Source: Phallusia mammillata (Eukaryota > Chordata > Ascidiacea > Phlebobranchia > Ascidiidae). From it: 64,000 nt of DNA. Shown one piece after another: positions 63,996 through 64,000 of this stretch. Location of the stretch: assembly GCA_003260075.1 (NCBI GenBank), contig QLIY01000095.1:137654-201653 (forward strand), given 5' to 3'. Position 1 is the first letter of the stretch; every line of letters begins with the position of its first letter. A model generated the notes under the pieces. The model saw only the letters and a list, made by a program, of their open reading frames with translations, was not told the DNA's origin and searched no databases. The translations under genes and the position numbers were made by a program.

Positions 63996-64000
63996 AGATG

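Overview
This is a eukaryotic nuclear window from an animal with compact, intron-rich genes. The base composition is AT-rich, introns are mostly a few hundred bases with GT..AG ends, and the intergenic space is short. The three proteins, the tRNA-derived SINEs and the strong difference between two haplotypes fit an invertebrate deuterostome. My best guess is an ascidian close to Ciona, but I cannot prove the species from sequence alone.

Three genes account for essentially all coding sequence. (1) 1-16,790, minus strand: the 5' part of ASPM (abnormal spindle), 26 exons from the start codon through the ASH domain, two calponin-homology domains and the first IQ repeats; its 3' end lies beyond base 1. 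(2) 20,894-37,005, plus strand: a complete adhesion GPCR of 23 exons. It has a signal peptide, C-type-lectin-like ectodomain, GAIN domain with GPS, seven transmembrane helices and a long cytoplasmic tail; the model closes in frame at 1,462 residues. (3) 39,214-63,995, minus strand: SEC16, the COPII/ER-exit-site scaffold, 39 exons closing in frame at 2,070 residues. ASPM and the receptor are divergent across about 4.1 kb. The receptor and SEC16 converge across about 2.2 kb. Nothing suggests that the three genes form one pathway.

Introns and intergenic DNA carry non-autonomous transposons that can be delimited by eye: a tRNA-headed SINE family (about ten copies), hAT-type elements with 8-bp target duplications, a Tigger/pogo-like MITE with TA duplications (five copies), a MITE with TAGTGATGG ends (two copies), and repeats carrying hammerhead-ribozyme-like cores.

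The window's most striking feature is technical. About 50 G or C homopolymers, most of them exactly 10 bases long and a few 27-97 long, separate near-identical flanking copies. The polarity (G or C) is constant inside each sub-segment, and it changes only at the single-N positions. They look like assembly gaps written as G, joining two divergent haplotypes. Many exons are therefore present in two allelic copies, and every poly-Gly or poly-Pro reading frame here is an artefact.
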